The position numbers and the translations under genes were made by a program. The notes below the pieces were generated by a model. It saw only the letters and a list, made by a program, of their open reading frames with translations, was not told the DNA's origin and searched no databases. From positions 1 through 20,673 of the forward strand of contig CAJPVJ010000760.1 of assembly GCA_905397405.1 (NCBI GenBank): a stretch of 20,673 nt of DNA. Direction: 5' to 3'. The stretch is from Oppiella nova (lineage: Eukaryota; Arthropoda; Arachnida; Sarcoptiformes; Oppiidae). Of this stretch, positions 1 to 9,122 are shown one piece after another (position 1 is the stretch's first letter; the number at the start of each line of letters is the position of its first letter).

Positions 1-986
1 ATTTGTTTATCACGTGTTTTCGTGAATTTCGCAGTTTAGTGCCGTATTTGCCAAATGTTTAAAACTTTTTAGGGTTAAAAATTAATTAACACAAAGACCT
101 CAATTATAATGTAAATAAAAGTTCATTAAATTAACGACTGATAGACTAGTCATAGGTTTTTGAAGTTTTGCAAAGACATACCACCAGTAGATAGGCGTAA
201 ATCGGGAACAAATGAGTCCATTAATAAACATTAAAAACTATTTGCTGCGAAAACTGTATGAAATGTAGTGTTTTTCACTGATAATACCATTGATGTGAAT
301 GTATTGGTCTTTAAAACCAGAGATTACTTTAAAAAAAGAGTTTATATATTAAATTTATATAATTTAAGGTTTAATCATAACTTAAATATTCAAGGCTATG
401 AAACATTAAGATCTATTACAAAAATTATTGAAACTAAATTAAAATTAGCACTGAAATGAATCAACAATAAATCAATGCATCTTAACTTGATAATCTAATA
501 GATTTATGTGAATACAGTGTATAAAATGGGTTTTAAGATTGATTTTTGGCGGAAAAGTATCGTGAAAAAAATGATGTAAATTAACGGGAATTTTCCACTC
601 GAAACGAGTTTTAAAATGTGTTTATAAAAAATGTATTTATAAAGCATTATTCATATGATTTGTCATTGAAACTCAGTGAACATACACTCAATAATTGTTT
701 TACACACCACTTATTATTATAGTTGATAAATATTTATATTAAGTTAAACATTTAAATGACTATTAAGTCATGAAACGATGTTTACAAATATAAACATTCA
801 TTTAAGATAATAGCGTATTGTGGATAAGATTAGGCAAATAAAACTTTTACCATTTCTCTGGGAAAGGCGTTCACAACTATTGAATTAAATTGAGTTTTGT
901 AACCAAAAGTGTCAATTGTAACGGTGTATCAAAAGTATAAGAATTTCATTTCAAAAGTGTAATAAAAACTAGTAATTTATTACAAA
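1..986. repeat. Direct repeat copy 1 (other copy 5326-5873)
   Basis: AT-rich non-coding DNA. Bases 1-242 match 5326-5567 at offset 5325, and 682-986 match 5569-5873 at offset 4887, with only a few substitutions and small indels. The middle 439 bases of copy 1 (243-681) are represented in copy 2 by the single N at 5568. The right edge is sharp, 10 bases before the last base of transporter exon 3. The left edge is unknown because the window starts inside the repeat. No convincing exon is visible, although the missing 3' exons of the transporter would be expected on this side. Confidence 0.9.
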
Positions 987-995
987 GTGTCATAC

Positions 996-1428
996 AATGC
1001 GATGTCTAATATAGATTCAAATGTGGGTATAAATGCGATGGCATAGGCCACACCTATGAGCCCCATCGCGCCCACACTGATCAAGAGTGAGGGCTCGAGG
1101 GGTATGAGAAAGGAGGGGCCCATAAGTAGAAGCCCAACGCTGGTCAGAAACATTCCCAAAGCCATAATCGGGAACTTATTGTCGAAATATCCCGAAAACC
1201 AGCCCACGATCGGCGAGAATACGGTATACGCGGCCGACAGCAGTAGGAATACAATCGACACGTATTCCGGGCTTATGTTTAGGTCCCGGAAGTGGGGCTC
1301 AACTGTGGGGTCGAGGAAACTGATGGTTTGCGAGACTAGCACTACGACTATACCCACGACTAGTACTTGTGGTATTGATATAAGCTTTAAATATGACGCT
1401 GATGAGTCTTTTTGTATCGGAATTACGA
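996..1428 (-). CDS. SLC18B1-like MFS transporter, exon 3 (copy A, the longer copy)
   Basis: This exon encodes the C-terminal half of a major facilitator of the SLC18B1 type. It runs from the loop after TM6 through TM7-TM10. The TM8-9 loop carries the MFS signature-like SPIVGWFSGYFDNKFPI, and the exon ends near IPTFESILDIA, matching the human SLC18B1 stretch with IIPTFPEIL (from memory). The acceptor is CTAG before base 1428 (phase 1). The donor is GTATGA after base 996 (phase 2). Read through without splicing, the frame stops at 980-982. About 80-90 residues (the last two helices) of the family are missing and should lie left of the window or be lost. Divergent helices and no catalytic residues to check, so substrate is inferred from family only (polyamine/monoamine antiport in vesicles). 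Confidence 0.75.
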
Positions 1429-1496
1429 CTAGAATTGAAACCATTATAAGAATATTGAATTTATATGCAAAATAATAGCCAATAGTTTGTAATTAC
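1429..1496 (-). other. Intron between transporter exons 2A and 3A (68 bp)
   Basis: GTAATT donor and TTCTAG acceptor on the minus strand. Without removing it the frame stops shortly after KPIEC. Removing it joins KPIE to F-VIPIQKDSSASY in phase 1 and keeps collinearity with SLC18B1. The homologous intron in copy B is 63 bp (2046-2108), which accounts for a 5-bp shift between the two copies. Confidence 0.75.
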
Positions 1497-1656
1497 ATTC
1501 AATGGGTTTTATGACATATAGACAGAGAGGTATAGTGGCTATCATGAGACCTCCCAATACGAAGAATGGTAGACTATAGCCGCCGAGACCGTACAGACCA
1601 CCGCCAATGGCCGGACCTAAACTCATACCCAAACCGACACACGTTTCTATGAAACC
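1497..1656 (-). CDS. SLC18B1-like MFS transporter, exon 2 (copy A)
   Basis: This 160-bp exon covers TM5 and TM6. It begins GFIETCVGLGMSLGPAIGG, collinear with the human SLC18B1 region GSLETFSGLGLILGPPVGG (from memory), and ends IKPIE. The acceptor is TTTTTAG (phase 0), matching the phase-0 donor of exon 1. The glycine-rich GLGMSLGPAIGG fits the TM5 motif C of MFS antiporters (G-x8-G-x3-GP-x2-GG type). It is nearly identical to exon 2B at 2109-2268. Only one of the two copies is needed for a normal protein, and copy A leads into the longer exon 3. Confidence 0.75.
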
Positions 1657-1667
1657 CTAAAAATTGT

Positions 1668-1795
1668 GAATAATTATGAGAAAGTGTTATTTATTTTGCA
1701 ATCATTTGATGTCAAGTTAAGGGAAATTCTTGTTTTTCACAAAAGATTAATAACTAAAAGTGCCTCTAATTATGTAACGTAAGTCAGTTTGTCTG
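1668..1795. other. 128-bp tract that is the base-wise complement (same order) of 2280-2407
   Basis: Every base of 1668-1795 is the Watson-Crick complement of the base 612 positions downstream, read in the same 5'-3' direction. Base 1667 equals its partner 2279, so identity switches to complementarity in one step, and the relation fails again at 1796/2408. The tract sits between duplicated exon blocks A and B. I read it as the miscomplemented tail of an assembly piece, with 2280-2407 the likelier true version because it continues into the intron towards exon 1. Confidence 0.95.
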
Positions 1796-1796
1796 A

Positions 1797-2045
1797 TGTC
1801 GAAATATCCCGAAAACCAGCCCACGATCGGCGAGAATACGGTATACGCGGCCGACAGCAGTAGGAATACAATCGACACGTATTCCGGGCTTATGTTTAGG
1901 TCCCGGAAGTGGGGCTCAACTGTCGGGTCGAGGAAACTGATGGTTTGCGAGACTAGCACTACGACTATACCCACGACTAGTACTTGTGGTATTGATATGA
2001 GCTTTAAATATGACGCTGATGAGTCTGTTTTTATCGGAGTTACGA
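1797..2045 (-). pseudogene. SLC18B1-like exon 3, truncated duplicate (copy B)
   Basis: This is the same exon start as copy A (F-VTPIKTDSSASY...), but homology stops after GWFSGYFD at base 1797. The frame then runs into unrelated sequence and stops at 1747-1749. It has no donor at the break. Against copy A there are several substitutions, some changing residues (VIPIQK versus VTPIKT), so the copies are not exact clones of each other; overlapping haplotypes would explain this. It should not be counted as a functional extra exon. Confidence 0.75.
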
Positions 2046-2108
2046 CTAAAATTGAAACCATTATAAGAATATTGATATGCAAAATAATAGCGAATAGTTT
2101 GTAATCAC

Positions 2109-2268
2109 ATTCAATGGGTTTTATGACATATAGACAGAGAGGTATAGTGGCTATCATGAGACCTCCCAATACGAAGAATGGGAGACTATAGCCGCCGAGA
2201 CCGTACAGACCACCGCCAATGGCCGGACCTAAGCTCATACCCAAACCGACACACGTTTCTATGAAACC
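2109..2268 (-). CDS. SLC18B1-like MFS transporter, exon 2 (copy B)
   Basis: This 160-bp exon has the same splice phases as copy A and encodes TM5-TM6. The donor reads GTGATT here, weaker than the GTAATT of copy A. It is the first exon 2 met when reading down from exon 1, but the exon 3 that follows it (1797-2045) is truncated. Either copy joined to exon 1 gives the SLC18B1-like order; using both would repeat two helices. It is probably the overlap or allelic version of 1497-1656. Confidence 0.65.
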
Positions 2269-2279
2269 CTAAAAATTGT

Positions 2280-2407
2280 CTTATTAATACTCTTTCACAA
2301 TAAATAAAACGTTAGTAAACTACAGTTCAATTCCCTTTAAGAACAAAAAGTGTTTTCTAATTATTGATTTTCACGGAGATTAATACATTGCATTCAGTCA
2401 AACAGAC
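2280..2407. other. Partner of the parallel-complement tract 1668-1795
   Basis: Intronic AT-rich sequence between transporter exons 1 and 2B. It is the exact same-order complement of 1668-1795 over all 128 bases. The rest of the intron, 2408-2880, shows no other feature. Confidence 0.95.
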
Positions 2408-2880
2408 GAAATTTCCTAACAAGGTTTGTTTATTTATAATTGGCATCAAAAACAAAATATTTGCAAAGTTATTTCATTTTGCAATTTTTTGTCATAACAT
2501 TTGTCAAACTCGTGTTACATATTAAGAGAAAATTGATAGGAATGGGAAGGAAAAGGAAGTAATCATTGGAACGGTATTTATTCATTGAGTGAATAAATAG
2601 TGGAAAACTGTTTTTGGAAACGCGATAACTATTGCACTTAAAGTGACTTCACATATAAAACTTGAGGCGAAATATTAGACCAAATCATAATTAAACAAAT
2701 AAACACCAAATAGTATATAAGTTACGATAAACACCATATTTCCCAAACACTTGAGTACTCGAGTACAGAATTATGCAATTGATAACTCCATTAATAAATA
2801 AATCCTTAAATCGAGTTTAAATATAAGTGCAAAACAATTAAGGGATCAAATTTTAGTCATAAAATATTCTCATGACTCAC

Positions 2881-3609
2881 AAATGCGGTGCCGATGTTGT
2901 CGGGGAAGACCTGCATAATGATAGTATAGGAGGCGGTGGAGAAGGAGGCGGCGCCCAAGGCCTCAAATATTCTGACAATAAAACAATAGGCCGTAAAAGT
3001 GGGCAAATCGTCGATTTTGTCCAAAACCCCGAACAACACGTTCGCCACTCCGGCCACAAACACACCGGAGATGAGCATAAAGTTGGGGCCAATGATTGGG
3101 ATGAGTTTACCCGCTATGGGACTGAATATCATGATAACCAGGGCGTAGACACTGAACACGAAGCCATAGATGGTTTCCCGCATCCCTTTGTTGGACGCCT
3201 CCAGAGGAAAGAAGGGCGCAATCAATGACATCGACAGCATTGATGTGAACGACACAATTGACAGACAAAATAGCGTCGACTTCTGGTATCCGCTGTAATT
3301 GGCATTCAATTTGAGTTTAGAGACGGATAGCCGTCGCTGAGGGGCCAGTGGCTGTCGGATGAGCAGTGGGTGCGGGTTCTTGCTTCTGGGGGTCGCGCCC
3401 TGGGATAGCGACCGCCGCGGATGCACTCGATGGTGGTGTGACTTGTGGTGGTGACCGCGGGTGCGGCCACGGGTCCGGTGATGGCGTTTCACTTCATATA
3501 CAGTGATCTTTGTCTCGTCGAAAAGGGTCTGTTTAATGGGTTTCGAGTTCTCATTATTGTCGGTATTATTCTCATTATTTTCCGCACTTTCCATATTTGA
3601 TGCAAATTT
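2881..3609 (-). CDS. SLC18B1-like MFS transporter, exon 1 (N-terminal half)
   Basis: This exon encodes TM1-TM4 of an MFS transporter. If translation begins at the ATG at 3594-3592, residues 1-105 form a hydrophilic cytosolic tail: Asn/Glu-rich to about 20, then a His/Arg-rich block at about 38-61. TM1 is about 106-130 (ending APFFPLEA, as in SLC18 proteins), TM2 142-160, TM3 168-192 and TM4 197-217. The TM2-3 loop SPIAGKLIPIIGPNFML corresponds to MFS motif A, and GVLDKIDDLPTF aligns with human SLC18B1 GVLDRVPDGPVF (from memory). The GTGAGT donor (phase 0) follows base 2881. A TTAATTAG acceptor precedes base 3609, so 3609-3595 may be coding (KFASN) if an upstream exon is used. The human protein has a much shorter N-terminal tail. 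Confidence 0.85.
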
Positions 3610-3775
3610 CTAATTAAAAATTCAAAACTCATTAAAATATTGTGGCAAGCAAACTTTGCGTGATAAGTTTTTTGTTTTTATCAACACTTTTGAGACAATT
3701 TTTTTTACAATTGACACTCTTTTTAGGCACTGAAGCTAATGGTGAGTGAGGGACGAGTGGTGAAGCAATCAATAC
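3610..3775 (-). other. Candidate 166-bp intron upstream of transporter exon 1
   Basis: AAG|GTATTG donor and TTAATTAG|AAA acceptor, both in phase 0. The removed sequence is AT-rich. The intron is inferred from splice signals and frame continuity only. Confidence 0.45.
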
Positions 3776-3865
3776 CTTCGAGTGTTGAGATATATTAGCG
3801 ACTGATTGGGTGCTATCGGCGCTGATATGCTGTCGCCGTTTACACGAACCCAATGGCGGAGCCAT
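3776..3865 (-). CDS. Candidate first coding exon of the transporter (30 codons)
   Basis: The ATG at 3865-3863 opens 30 codons (MAPPLGSCKRRQHISADS..., ending QHSK). They are richer in GC than the surroundings and end at a good GTATTG donor in phase 0. Splicing to the acceptor before 3609 continues in frame through KFASN into the ATG of the main exon, extending the N-terminus to 35 residues before it. Alternatively this is 5'UTR and translation starts at 3594, where an in-frame TAG lies just upstream. No homology is recognised for this segment, as expected for a disordered N-tail. Confidence 0.4.
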
Positions 3866-5325
3866 TATATTGCCTGAGATGGGATGGGATGGTCCACAAA
3901 ATTATTAATTAATTATCTAATCGTCTAAACACTTGATAAACTTATTGAACACAAGTCATTGTTATTAAGTAGTTATAGTATTGAGTAGTAGCTAATTGGA
4001 AAAGAAAATGTTGCTTGACTAATATTCTTGTGCTCAGAATTTTCATTATAAAACTCAATGCTTAGAAATATTTGTTTCGTACAAAACACAGAATCATAAA
4101 AACTGATTGTTTTGAAAAGCATACGTAAATGTGGTTATGATTTATGTCATTGTGTTAAACAAATAGTGGAGAAAAATTTGTGATTGAATTAAGTGATCAA
4201 AAGAGATCCTCAAACACAAAGTCAGTGTTAAATGTATTTAAAACATTGAGATTACCTACAATTTATGACTAGTTTATGGCTATTGTATAACTAGCGATGA
4301 AATTGACTGATAAATTAGAAATTATAAATAAATAAATACAAGTTTCGCGGAATTTTCAATAAAACCCAGATTATAAAACAAAATTAATTGTATTTCAGAT
4401 AATTGAAGTCCTGAAAAGTGCTATAAATTATTTATATAAAATCTATATTTAAATTTAATATTAGTACTGAAAAATAAGAAACACTTTTTTATATTAAGAG
4501 ACAAAACATTGAATACATTGAGTCTGTTATCAGTTATTATTAGCAAAATAGTTGATAAAACATTCGCATAAAAAACTTTTCTTTTGCCTAATGTTTGGTT
4601 TTGAGGACTAATATTATAGATAAGCATTTGTGTCTCAACTACTGACAATACACTGGAGCACTGGTAGGTTAATACACAGAATTTATTAGGGGTTGAATCT
4701 TACGTCACATAGATTTAGTAATTTTTATAATTAATTATAAATAAATAATCAGTTAAACAGTTACTTGTGATGAGAAGTTCACAGATTACAAGTGAAAGCA
4801 ATTCAAACAATTGCTTTACATATAAATTATATAATTGAATTTCATTAGCGATAAATTGTTAAAAAAAAGTTTCAACAAACAAATAAATTAGTTTCGCATT
4901 CAAATAATCAATAATTCATTTGACTTTCGCTAATCTTTTCGTTACTAATTATAAAATGCAACTAAAATAACCGATTGATAACAACTTAGTCTAGTAGTAG
5001 TTTATTGGAAAAGTTTTATAACTATTATTAAAGTTTGTATTCAATGGTGAATTTTATGGCATTTGAAACGTTAGTTTAGCCATGAATTTGAATCCACTGT
5101 TTATGTCATCGATTTTTCCTGTTTTGATAGCAAATTCATGGTATCATTGCATTCATGAATATAGTACTGTATATGAATTTTGAGGCCTTTTTTGTAGTCA
5201 ATTAATAATATCACTGAATAAAACAATCTAATAAAAACAAATAAAGACAATAATTTGAGTGCAAATAGACATTATTTATCTTATGATAAAATTTTAATTT
5301 ATTTCTCCAGAATATTCTGTTATAA
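3866..5325. other. Intergenic AT-rich DNA, no gene seen
   Basis: Reading frames here are short and composed of AT-rich codons with no domain or motif. Short pyrimidine and purine runs only. The stretch just upstream of 3865 contains a tandem-like run of ATGGG/CCATC words, but no recognisable promoter motif. Confidence 0.6.
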
Positions 5326-5873
5326 ATTTGTTTATCACGTGTTTTCGTGAATTTCGCAGTTTAGTGCCGTATTTGCCAAATGTTTAAAACTTTTTAGGGT
5401 TAAAAATTAATTAACACAAAGACCTCAATTATAATGTAAATAAAAGTTCATTCAATTAACGACTGATAGACTAGTCATAGGTTTTTGAAGTTTTGCAAAG
5501 ACATACCACCAGTAGATAGGCGTAAATCGGGAACAAATGAGTCCATTAATAAACATTAAAAACTATTNATACACTCAATAATTGTTTTACACACCACTTA
5601 TTATAATAGTTGATAAATATTTATATTAAGTTAAACTTTTAAATGACTATTAAGTCATGAAACGATGTTTACAAATATAAACATTCATTTAAGATAATAG
5701 CGTATTGTGGATAAGATTAGGCAAATAAAACTTTTACCATTTCTTTGGGAAAGGCGTTCACAACTATTGAATTAAATTGAGTTTTGTAACCAAAAGTGTC
5801 AATTGTAACGGTGTATCAAAAGTATAAGAATTTCATTTCAAAAGTGTAATAAAAACTAGTAATTTATTACAAA
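5326..5873. repeat. Direct repeat copy 2 of window bases 1-986, interrupted by N
   Basis: Bases 5326-5567 match 1-242 and 5569-5873 match 682-986 with a few substitutions (for example TCATTCAATT for TCATTAAATT) and a 3-base difference near 5601. The single N at 5568 stands for 439 bases present in copy 1. The two copies bracket the transporter gene. The interior shows no retroelement genes and the ends lack LTR-like termini. Confidence 0.9.
5568..5568. other. Assembly gap (single N)
   Basis: The N replaces a stretch that measures 439 bp in the other copy, so its length is not meaningful. Confidence 0.95.
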
Positions 5874-7020
5874 AAAAATATTTAAAAATTTTACCGGTTT
5901 TCCAAATGTTGTACCAAAAGGTTTAACTCATAGTATAGTTATTTAACACTACTTTAACTGTGTTTAAGAAAAAGATTAACACAAAACATAAGACTTGTTA
6001 ATAAAACTAATGTACAATATTAATACACTAGACAAATATGTTTAAGAAAAGTGGCTAATAAGGAAACAATTATCAAATAACCAGGGTACAATTGATAATG
6101 GATTGCAATCCGTAAAAATATATCATAATTAAGAGGTCAGCGCTTAAATTGGGATCAAATGATTGACAGCCAGTGAAGGCCATTGAGAATGAATTGATTG
6201 GTATTTTAGACAATCGTCGGGTAGTAACACTATATATAGAGAAATAAGCTTGAAAAAATTAAACAGGTTTATGTAAATTAATCAATCTACAAACTAACAA
6301 TTAGACAGTTAGACACCCGTTAGGTAATATTAAAACTTATGGACAGGTAGCTTGTTACTAAACAAGTTGTTAGCATTCATTCATTGCCTGGAATTTTGTT
6401 GAATAAATTTGTTTATCATTAAAATGTTAGTATAAAGGTTTGGTTTAACTTTTCTGAAGTAAATGATCACTTGTAATAAATTATATATTTAAGAAATTAT
6501 AATTAACAACTAATAGTCCATTAATTAGTATGAAACATGTTTTCGAAATTCTGGTTACATTAACGTTAAGTCTATTAAAAAGGTATAAAAACTTTATTTT
6601 TGTTGTTATTGAGGGCAGAAACGGATTCAATGTTTACTTATCGTATAAATCACTACTTGTCCTAAACGTGGACCTGTTTCTGGTGAGAGACATATCTTAT
6701 AAAATCACCATTTGATCGGTTTAATGACTTTTACAGTAATTTCTAATTGAAAACTAATTATTCATGAAAATAAAGTTTTGCATAAAAAAAGTTTAAAACT
6801 TTTTTGTTATTAAGTTTACGCATTAAACCTTACGCTAAAAATACCTGTCCATCGATTTCAATGTTAGCTCACTTTAATAATAATTAACTAAAAATAACTT
6901 AACTAAAAATAACTTAATTAAAAGCAATTAATAACTAAATTATAAAACGATAAAAACATTTTCAAACAATTTTGAGCATCACTTCAATGCAAAACCAATG
7001 AATTGAAGGCCTATTCAGTG
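5874..7020. other. Intergenic AT-rich DNA
   Basis: No gene is supported. It contains one perfect 15-bp tandem pair at 6886-6900 and 6901-6915 (unit AACTAAAAATAACTT). Confidence 0.6.
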
Positions 7021-7298
7021 AAACCCCTTTTCAAAGGCTATGATTCGCCGCACAGTGAGTGTCACGCAAGACATGTGTGGACGCATACACAGCGAACGTA
7101 ATGTTATTGCCGTACAACCAGTGCCCCACTCACTGTCAGCCCATACTGTCACTCACTGTTAGCGCAAACCCTTACCCACGCGCGGGTCACGTACTTCATG
7201 AGCGGCGCCGTAAACAACTAATGGCTGCCAAAAACATTTGAAAACTCTTTGAATGTCTTACAACTGGTCCTTCAGGTGACAAATGATTGCCGGAAATA
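7021..7298 (+). promoter_or_regulatory. GC-richer promoter/5'UTR zone of the zinc-finger gene
   Basis: Composition changes abruptly to about half GC just before the gene at 7299. The zone contains a near-perfect 14-bp direct repeat, CACTCACTGTCAGC at 7127-7140 and CACTCACTGTTAGC at 7150-7163, spaced 23 bp start to start (about two helical turns), and a CpG-containing block at 7178-7211. A TCCTTCAG acceptor-like site at 7268-7275 could join an upstream non-coding exon. No TATA box is placed with confidence. Confidence 0.4.
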
Positions 7299-7726
7299 AT
7301 GCTTGAACTCTATGAGCACAACAAAGCCGATTGCATCCGACTGTTGAATATGATTATCTGCGAAATCCCGTTCATCAAGACCTTCAACGATGACTGCCTT
7401 CTGGAGCGGCTGCTGAACCTGATCTCGATTATCACCGCCGCCTTCGACGGCCACACCGCCGGCGCATCCCTTCATGACCAGCACGAGGCCATCGACACCG
7501 ACGAGGAGCGCGAGCTTTCCATCAGGGAGTGGCTGCTCAGGCACTACAACAGCAAGTGCTTCATCGATGACCTCAACTTCGGCGATCCCGAAGACCGCAC
7601 ACGAGTTACGGTTCTCATCATTAATATACTCTTCAAACTCAGACATTCACTCAAAGACATCGAGCAGTACCTCAAGGATTGCGACTCTTTCGTCCAATTC
7701 GACCGACAGCTCAACCAATACACAAG
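7299..7726 (+). CDS. Unrecognised C2H2 zinc-finger protein, exon 1
   Basis: The start is the ATG at 7299; an in-frame TGA at 7284 closes the frame upstream. With exon 2 this gives 556 residues. Exon 1 encodes residues 1-142 plus two bases: an all-helical-looking region rich in Leu, Ile, Asp and charged residues (LLNMIICEIPFIKTF, ERLLNLISIITAAF, TRVTVLIINILFKLRHSL) with no family I can name. It may be a dimerisation or protein-binding module. The exon ends at AAG|GTCTGC in phase 2. The base composition is GC-rich against its surroundings, as for the other real exons here. Confidence 0.85.
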
Positions 7727-7850
7727 GTCTGCCTCCCGGGGCCCACACTTTGCCCGCCATTTTCGCCCTTTGCCTCCCATTAGATCCCTGTCCTCTCGAT
7801 TGTCATAAACTCTTGTTTTAACTGAACATTTGTCTCTCATATGTCTCCAG
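7727..7850 (+). other. 124-bp intron of the zinc-finger gene
   Basis: GTCTGC donor and TATGTCTCCAG acceptor. Splicing rebuilds an AGA codon and continues NQYT-R-FDKLLEM without a break. Unspliced reading stops at 7806-7808. Confidence 0.85.
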
Positions 7851-9093
7851 ATTTGACAAACTGTTGGAAATGGTGTCCAACGACTGCAACAAATGGAGGT
7901 CTGAATCGCGTGAATATAAAGTGAAATTAGAAGAGACGAAGAAATTGATGGATAAATACCAACAAAACGAGATCTTTAACTATAACTGCAATCCTCGCAA
8001 TCAGAACCTCTACAAGAGTCGCATTGGACTCAACCCCGTGTCCGACGAGTGTCTGCAACGACGCCGACGAGCACTGGAGACCCCGAAGGTTGTGAAGCGG
8101 AGGGCCTCGACGTCGGCCACCGACTCGGCGCCTGAATTAGCCGATTGTGAGCGACATATGAATGGCTACGACAGCGATGGCAGCGATGACAGCGACCGCA
8201 GTGTCAACAATGAAGTGATTTGTTACATATGTGTCGAGTGCGACAAAAACTATTCAACAAACTTTGAGTTCAATCTTCACGTACTGAAGGACCACAAGAA
8301 TGTCGACATTTCCGACATCATCCGCAACGCCAACGTCAACACCGATCTGGACATCAGTGTCGAGACCAGCGGTGGCGACACCACTGAGAAGAAGTGTCGC
8401 AATCAGAAGAAGCGGGTCTTCAAGTGTGTGTATAATAAGTGCGGAAAAGCTTTCTATCGATTGAATGAATTGAAGAGACATTTCGTGAGACATCAGCCGA
8501 AAGTGGAGAGATTTGTGTTCATTTACAGCGATTACATGAATGCGTCCCTCAATCACATAAGAACTACCGTCCCGTTGAAGTCCAGTCATCGGCGGTCATC
8601 ACCGCAATCTCATAACACAGAACTTAAACCCAATGTCCATATCATTCATAATCACAATAATGTCGATACGAGTAATGCGAGTGTCAATCACATCACCGGT
8701 AATAGTGGTGTGAATTACTTTGTGAATGACTCGCGAGTGAGTCATCCGAATGCCATTAATTATCACGAAAATGGTGTGTCCTCTTCGGCCACTGTTTCCC
8801 AATTTATTGCCAATAATGAGATTAATGGCAATTCAATGGCCAATGAATATCACATCTGCAATGAGACCGCAGATGAAGGCATGCCTTTAGCCCACAATCC
8901 GGACGAACAGCAGACACAAGAAGATTATTGTTTCGGTCTTCGGCTGAAGAATAATAAGACGTATTCCGCGATTCCAGGGTTTAATGGGTTTAATGGCGAC
9001 GGCGACAGTAACCCAGAGTCACTGTTGATTCAGCGGATTCTTCAACAGCTGACTAGGCAGCAAATGAGTAACGCTTCGGTAGACTCTCAGTAA
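7851..9093 (+). CDS. Unrecognised C2H2 zinc-finger protein, exon 2
   Basis: This exon encodes residues 143-556. Residues 143-185 look like a short coiled coil (FDKLLEMVSNDCNKWRSESR...). A basic stretch RRRRALETPKVVKRR follows, a plausible nuclear localisation signal. Finger 1 is C270-x2-C273-x12-H286-x4-H291. Finger 2 is C335-x4-C340-x12-H353-x3-H357, with the wider C-x4-C spacing. The remaining 200 residues are Asn/Ser/His-rich and probably disordered, ending in a Gln/Leu-rich segment with SLLIQRILQQLTRQQ. Two well-separated fingers do not form a long DNA-binding array; DNA or protein binding are both possible. It is likely nuclear. It lies convergent to schnurri. I do not recognise an orthologue. 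Confidence 0.85.
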
Positions 9094-9116
9094 ACTAAGT
9101 AATTAAATACACAAAA

Positions 9117-9122
9117 AATAAA
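9117..9122 (+). terminator. Polyadenylation signal AATAAA of the zinc-finger gene
   Basis: Canonical hexamer 24 bases after the stop codon. In DNA this AT-rich the motif also arises by chance, so position is the main support. Confidence 0.5.

Noticed and set aside
1668-2407. The complement tract as a hairpin or inverted repeat
   Set aside because: The pairing is parallel, not antiparallel, so it cannot fold as an ordinary stem.
2872-3228. Plus-strand open frame of 118 codons
   Set aside because: Antisense shadow of transporter exon 1; no start context or homology.
1-5873. Direct repeats bracketing about 4.3 kb could be LTRs of a retroelement
   Set aside because: The interior encodes a cellular MFS transporter, no gag/pol-type domains are visible, and the repeat edges lack LTR termini, primer-binding site and polypurine tract.
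7272-8802. Several long minus-strand frames opposite the zinc-finger gene
   Set aside because: Antisense shadows caused by the GC-rich codons of the plus-strand exons.
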